Origin: Sphingomonas_O antarctica
GTDB taxonomy: Bacteria; Pseudomonadota; Alphaproteobacteria; Sphingomonadales; Sphingomonadaceae
DNA: 64,000 bases
Direction of reading: 5' to 3'
Assembly (NCBI RefSeq): GCF_965137005.1
Contig: NZ_CBCRXM010000002.1
Location: 124,001-188,000, forward strand
Shown here: in pieces, positions 61,403-64,000 of the stretch
How positions within the stretch are numbered: the first letter of the stretch is position 1
How the letters are laid out: every line of letters begins with the position of its first letter
Translations under genes and position numbers: made by a program
Notes under the pieces: model-generated
The model's input: the letters and a program-made list of their open reading frames with translations, nothing else
The model's database searches: none
What the model was told of the DNA's origin: nothing

Positions 61403-62502
61403 GCGCGGGCGAAAATCCGCTGCATCAGCGAGCGCGGCGGCGCTTCCACGACGATGCGCCCGGTTTCGCCCTGAGTCGCGGCGCGGATCATCTGCAACAC
61501 GCGGTCGGTCTGCGCCGCGCTACCGAAGTCGTTGCGCGCTGGCGGCGTGCCGTCGCGTATCGCGTCGGCAAAGCTGTCGAGCTGTGCCGCATATTCTTCG
61601 CCGCGCAGGTAGAAATCGACCGGCGGGGTCAGTTCGGTGATGTTGCGCACCGTCCAGCCCGCGCCGTAATCTGCGCTGGGATTGCCGGTCGCGCCGACGA
61701 ACACGCTCAATTCCTGACGATCGACCGACAATTTGCCGCCATCGCCATAAACCGTGATCTTGGTGGTCATCTTGCGCGTCGCTTCGTCGGACCAGTTGAC
61801 CGAGACCTGCCCGCTGATCCCTTCGGCGAATTGCAGATTGGCATAGACCGCGTCGTCGACGCCGACCGAATATTGGCTGGGCAGATCGGCACCGGGACAC
61901 GCCAGCGCCGCGCCGACATACCAGTTCATCAGATTGATGGGATGCGCCGCGTAATCATAGAGGCAGCCGCCGCCTTCTTCGGGGGCGCTACGCCAGGTCT
62001 TGCCCTGTGGCCGGAGCACGACGGGGCCATAGGCTTCGGCATGGACGTGGCGGATGCGGCCGAGCAGCCCGGACTCGATCAGGCGCTTTGCCTCGGCAAA
62101 GGTGCCGACGAAGCGATTGTGATAGCCGACCTGTGCGACCAGCCCCTCGGCGGTGGCCTGCGCTGCCAGCGCTTCGCTCGCATCGGGCGACAAAGTCAGC
62201 GGCTTTTCGCAGAACACGTGCTTGCCCGCAGCGAACGCCGAACGGATCATCGGTTCATGCGCGCGCGTCGGCGTGGCAATGACGACGGCGTCGACATCGT
62301 CGCGCGTCAGGAGCTTATCATATCCCTTTACCTCAGGGATCGCGCAATATTTTTCGATCATCGACGCAACGAGCGGCGCGGTGTCGCACGTCGCGGTGAC
62401 CATCATATGCGGGCTGCCATTTGCCATCGACAGATGCGAGATGCCCATTTTGCCAAGCCCGACTATGGCCACGCGCGGCATGCGGTTGGTCTTATCGCTC
62501 AT
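61399..62502 (-). CDS. Gfo/Idh/MocA family oxidoreductase
   Basis: The 367-residue NAD(P)-dependent sugar oxidoreductase has the Rossmann motif AIVGLGKMGISHLSMAN near residue 11, VFCEKPLTL near 93 and GCLYDYAAHPINLMNWYVG near 180. Members often act on nucleotide sugars in glycan synthesis, for example 3-keto or deoxy-sugar formation. Here it could tailor a sugar of the exopolysaccharide. It is first in the leftward run with pssD, pssE and the unknown gene. ATG 62502 is chosen at the fold start. Confidence 0.83.
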   Translation of the reverse strand: MSDKTNRMPRVAIVGLGKMGISHLSMANGSPHMMVTATCDTAPLVASMIEKYCAIPEVKGYDKLLTRDDVDAVVIATPTRAHEPMIRSAFAAGKHVFCEKPLTLSPDASEALAAQATAEGLVAQVGYHNRFVGTFAEAKRLIESGLLGRIRHVHAEAYGPVVLRPQGKTWRSAPEEGGGCLYDYAAHPINLMNWYVGAALACPGADLPSQYSVGVDDAVYANLQFAEGISGQVSVNWSDEATRKMTTKITVYGDGGKLSVDRQELSVFVGATGNPSADYGAGWTVRNITELTPPVDFYLRGEEYAAQLDSFADAIRDGTPPARNDFGSAAQTDRVLQMIRAATQGETGRIVVEAPPRSLMQRIFARA

Positions 62503-62564
62503 GGAATCGATTACTCGCGCTATGCGGGGCCCCAGTGGCCGCGCTTCTATTCGCGTTTCGCTTT

Positions 62565-62593
62565 GAGACAAGTCGGTTTTGGGCATTCATAAT
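62565..62593 (+). promoter_or_regulatory. Possible sigma-70 promoter for the EpsD-type gene
   Basis: GAGACA (62565-62570) and CATAAT (62588-62593) are separated by 17 bases, about 65 bases before the ATG. The -10 is a close match and the -35 matches four of six positions. Confidence 0.35.
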
Positions 62594-62659
62594 CTTTTCG
62601 TTTTGCCGCGTGTAAGCGCGCATCTATAGGAGCGCGTTCCTAAGTTTCCGGGGTGATGG

Positions 62660-63556
62660 ATGATGATGATAGGCAATAAGCGCCAGCTGTTCGCAGCGGT
62701 CGCACTGTCGCTCGCACTGGCGGGCTGCAAGAAGAGCGGTGACAAGGCCGATGTCGCGCAGGGTCAGGTCGTGGCCGTGGTCGATGGCAAGGAGATCACC
62801 TCGAGCGAACTCAATGCCGAATTGCAGAGCATGAACGTGCCGAACAACGAGCAGGCTCGCGATCAGGCGAAGAATGCCGCGCTCGACGTGTTGATCAGCC
62901 GCACGATCCTGACCAACGTGGCGCGCGAGCGTAAGCTCGACCAGTCGCCGACCTATATTATGCAAAAGCGTCGCGCCGACGAAGCCCTGTTGGTCCAGAC
63001 GTTGCAGCGCGATATTGCTAGCCGCGTCACCCCGCCGACCCGCGCCGACGCGATGACCTTCATCAACGCGACGCCCGATCTGTTCGCCCAGCGCAAGGTT
63101 TACACGCTCGATCAGATCGCCTTCGCCGTGCCGCAGGGTAACACCGCGCTGCTCAAGAGCCTCGAGCCGCTCAAGACGATGGAATCGGTCGAGCAACAGC
63201 TAATCGAATCGCGCGTCCGTTATCAGCGCGCGACCGGTAAACTGGACACCATCCAGGTCGATCCGAACCTGATGAAGCGCATTTCCCAATTGCCGGCCGG
63301 CGAAATCTTCGTCCTGCCGAACAATGGCGCATTGGTCGCGAATCAGATCACCAAGGTCGACGTGGTTCCGTTCCAGGGCGACCAGGCCATCGATTTTGCG
63401 ATGAATTATCTTCAGAACAAAAAGGTGTCCGAGGCCGCCGACAAGGACTTGAAGGCGCGCATCGAAAAGGCGCGCAAGGAAGTCCGTTACCAGCCGGGCT
63501 ATGGTCCCAAGACGGCTCCGGGCGCACCGGCAGCACCGGCCAAGCCCGCCGGCTAA
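62660..63556 (+). CDS. EpsD-family peptidyl-prolyl isomerase lipoprotein
   Basis: The 298-residue exported lipoprotein has a lipobox LALAGC with Cys at residue 23 and a SurA-like N-terminal helical region (VVAVVDGKEITSSELNAEL). The parvulin-type region follows, with TLDQIAFAVPQG, and the protein ends in a Pro/Ala-rich tail. EpsD-family PPIases occur in exopolysaccharide loci with exosortases and may help to fold the export machinery. A strong inverted repeat follows five bases after the stop. Confidence 0.78.
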   Translation: MMMIGNKRQLFAAVALSLALAGCKKSGDKADVAQGQVVAVVDGKEITSSELNAELQSMNVPNNEQARDQAKNAALDVLISRTILTNVARERKLDQSPTYIMQKRRADEALLVQTLQRDIASRVTPPTRADAMTFINATPDLFAQRKVYTLDQIAFAVPQGNTALLKSLEPLKTMESVEQQLIESRVRYQRATGKLDTIQVDPNLMKRISQLPAGEIFVLPNNGALVANQITKVDVVPFQGDQAIDFAMNYLQNKKVSEAADKDLKARIEKARKEVRYQPGYGPKTAPGAPAAPAKPAG

Positions 63557-63561
63557 CGCAT

Positions 63562-63609
63562 AAAGGGTCGGTGACGGCATCCGGCGCGTGACGCCGTCAC
63601 CGACCCTTT
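63562..63609. terminator. 17-bp inverted repeat overlapping the next gene start
   Basis: AAAGGGTCGGTGACGGC (63562-63578) is a perfect inverted complement of GCCGTCACCGACCCTTT (63593-63609), with a 14-base loop. It lies just after the EpsD stop and would make a terminator, but the likely GTG start of the next gene (63588) is within the loop. It may therefore control the downstream gene as well. Confidence 0.6.
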
Positions 63610-64000
63610 CGCGCGTCCTCAAGGGCGAGTTGTGTGCGGGCTGCGGCTTGTGCGCTTCCGTCGCGGGTGATGCCGTGACGCTCGAACTGGCCGAGCCGGG
63701 TTTTATTCGCCCGCGCCAGATCGCCACCATCACCGCCGACGCCGAATGCAGGATCGCGCGCGCCTGTCCCGGCGCCGAAGTCGCGCCGTGGGGCGATGGC
63801 GCCAATGTCCATCCGGCTTGGGGGCCGCTCGGTACCGTCGCAACCGGCCACACGACCGACGATCGGTTGCGCCATGCTGCTTCGTCCGGCGGGATGATCT
63901 CGGCGCTGCTCGATCACGCCCTGACCAGCGGTACGGTCGATGCAGTGGTTCAGACGCGGGCCGACACGATTGATCCGGTCGGCAATATGACGGTCATTTC
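63588..64000 (+). CDS. FrhB-like iron-sulfur protein (F420 hydrogenase beta-type domain), 5' part
   Basis: The gene is cut by the window end; the first 137 residues are visible. The N-terminus has a four-cysteine cluster (CAGCGLCAS near residue 16 and a later CRIARACPG) for 4Fe-4S binding. ATGHTTDDRLRHAASSGGMISALLDHAL follows, including the SSGG flavin-site motif of FrhB/FdhB proteins. Homologues in polysaccharide loci are redox enzymes of unknown substrate. The GTG start lies inside an inverted repeat; no later start keeps the first cysteine pair. Confidence 0.7.
   Translation, partial: MTPSPTLSRVLKGELCAGCGLCASVAGDAVTLELAEPGFIRPRQIATITADAECRIARACPGAEVAPWGDGANVHPAWGPLGTVATGHTTDDRLRHAASSGGMISALLDHALTSGTVDAVVQTRADTIDPVGNMTVI

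Overview
The window reads as a chromosomal segment of a sphingomonad (Sphingomonadaceae, probably Sphingomonas or a close relative). The basis is high-GC coding DNA, a serine palmitoyltransferase that closely resembles the Sphingomonas paucimobilis enzyme, a sphingomonad-type exosortase (XrtV-like) with PEPxxWA-CTERM substrates, and a glucuronate-oriented exopolysaccharide locus. Coding density is very high. No gap without a gene exceeds about 230 bases. I saw no rRNA, tRNA, CRISPR array, insertion sequence or prophage.

Layout. 0-8.4 kb holds housekeeping genes (rsmE end, gshA, a herA-like ATPase with a TauE/TIGR02186 pair, alaC, rlmN), ending in an hsp20 gene with an RpoH-like promoter and a ROSE-like RNA thermometer. 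8.5-12.6 kb is a nucleotidyltransferase / glycosyltransferase-like / flippase cassette that runs into sdhB. 12.7-22.8 kb carries metabolic genes (thioesterase, acyl-CoA ligase, lgt, midA, pgeF, a Cys/Met PLP enzyme, purL, a ROK kinase), separated by at least four kinds of palindromic intergenic repeat. 22.9-26.9 kb is a compact operon of circularly permuted ATP-grasp, alpha-E, transglutaminase-like and Anbu proteasome-like genes; its transglutaminase has lost the catalytic cysteine. 27-35 kb has aroC, manA, yajC-secD-secF, a Bax-inhibitor-1 protein, the first PEPxxWA-CTERM protein and a quinone oxidoreductase. 35-43.6 kb has clpA, the second PEPxxWA-CTERM protein (a beta-helix protein), a frameshifted RadC/JAB-like remnant, a fatty acid desaturase and lptF/lptG.

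43.6-49.3 kb looks like a lipid locus. A DAG-kinase-family lipid kinase overlaps a Tam41-like (CDP-DAG synthase-like) nucleotidyltransferase, close to serine palmitoyltransferase and its own acyl carrier protein. The kinase pair may act on sphingolipid or phospholipid head groups. This is inference.

49.3-64 kb is an exopolysaccharide and exosortase locus. One strand carries outer-membrane barrel, Wza, Wzz, a BY-kinase-like protein with a broken Walker A, exosortase, EpsI and the initiating undecaprenyl-phosphate sugar transferase, nearly all overlapping. The rest includes a small XrtV-type accessory protein, an ATPase, UDP-glucose dehydrogenase, a PssD/PssE split glycosyltransferase, a Gfo/Idh/MocA oxidoreductase, an EpsD-type lipoprotein PPIase and the start of an FrhB-like iron-sulfur protein. 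UDP-glucose dehydrogenase beside PssDE suggests a glucuronic-acid-containing polymer. The two PEPxxWA-CTERM proteins at 33 and 38 kb are likely substrates of the exosortase at 52 kb.
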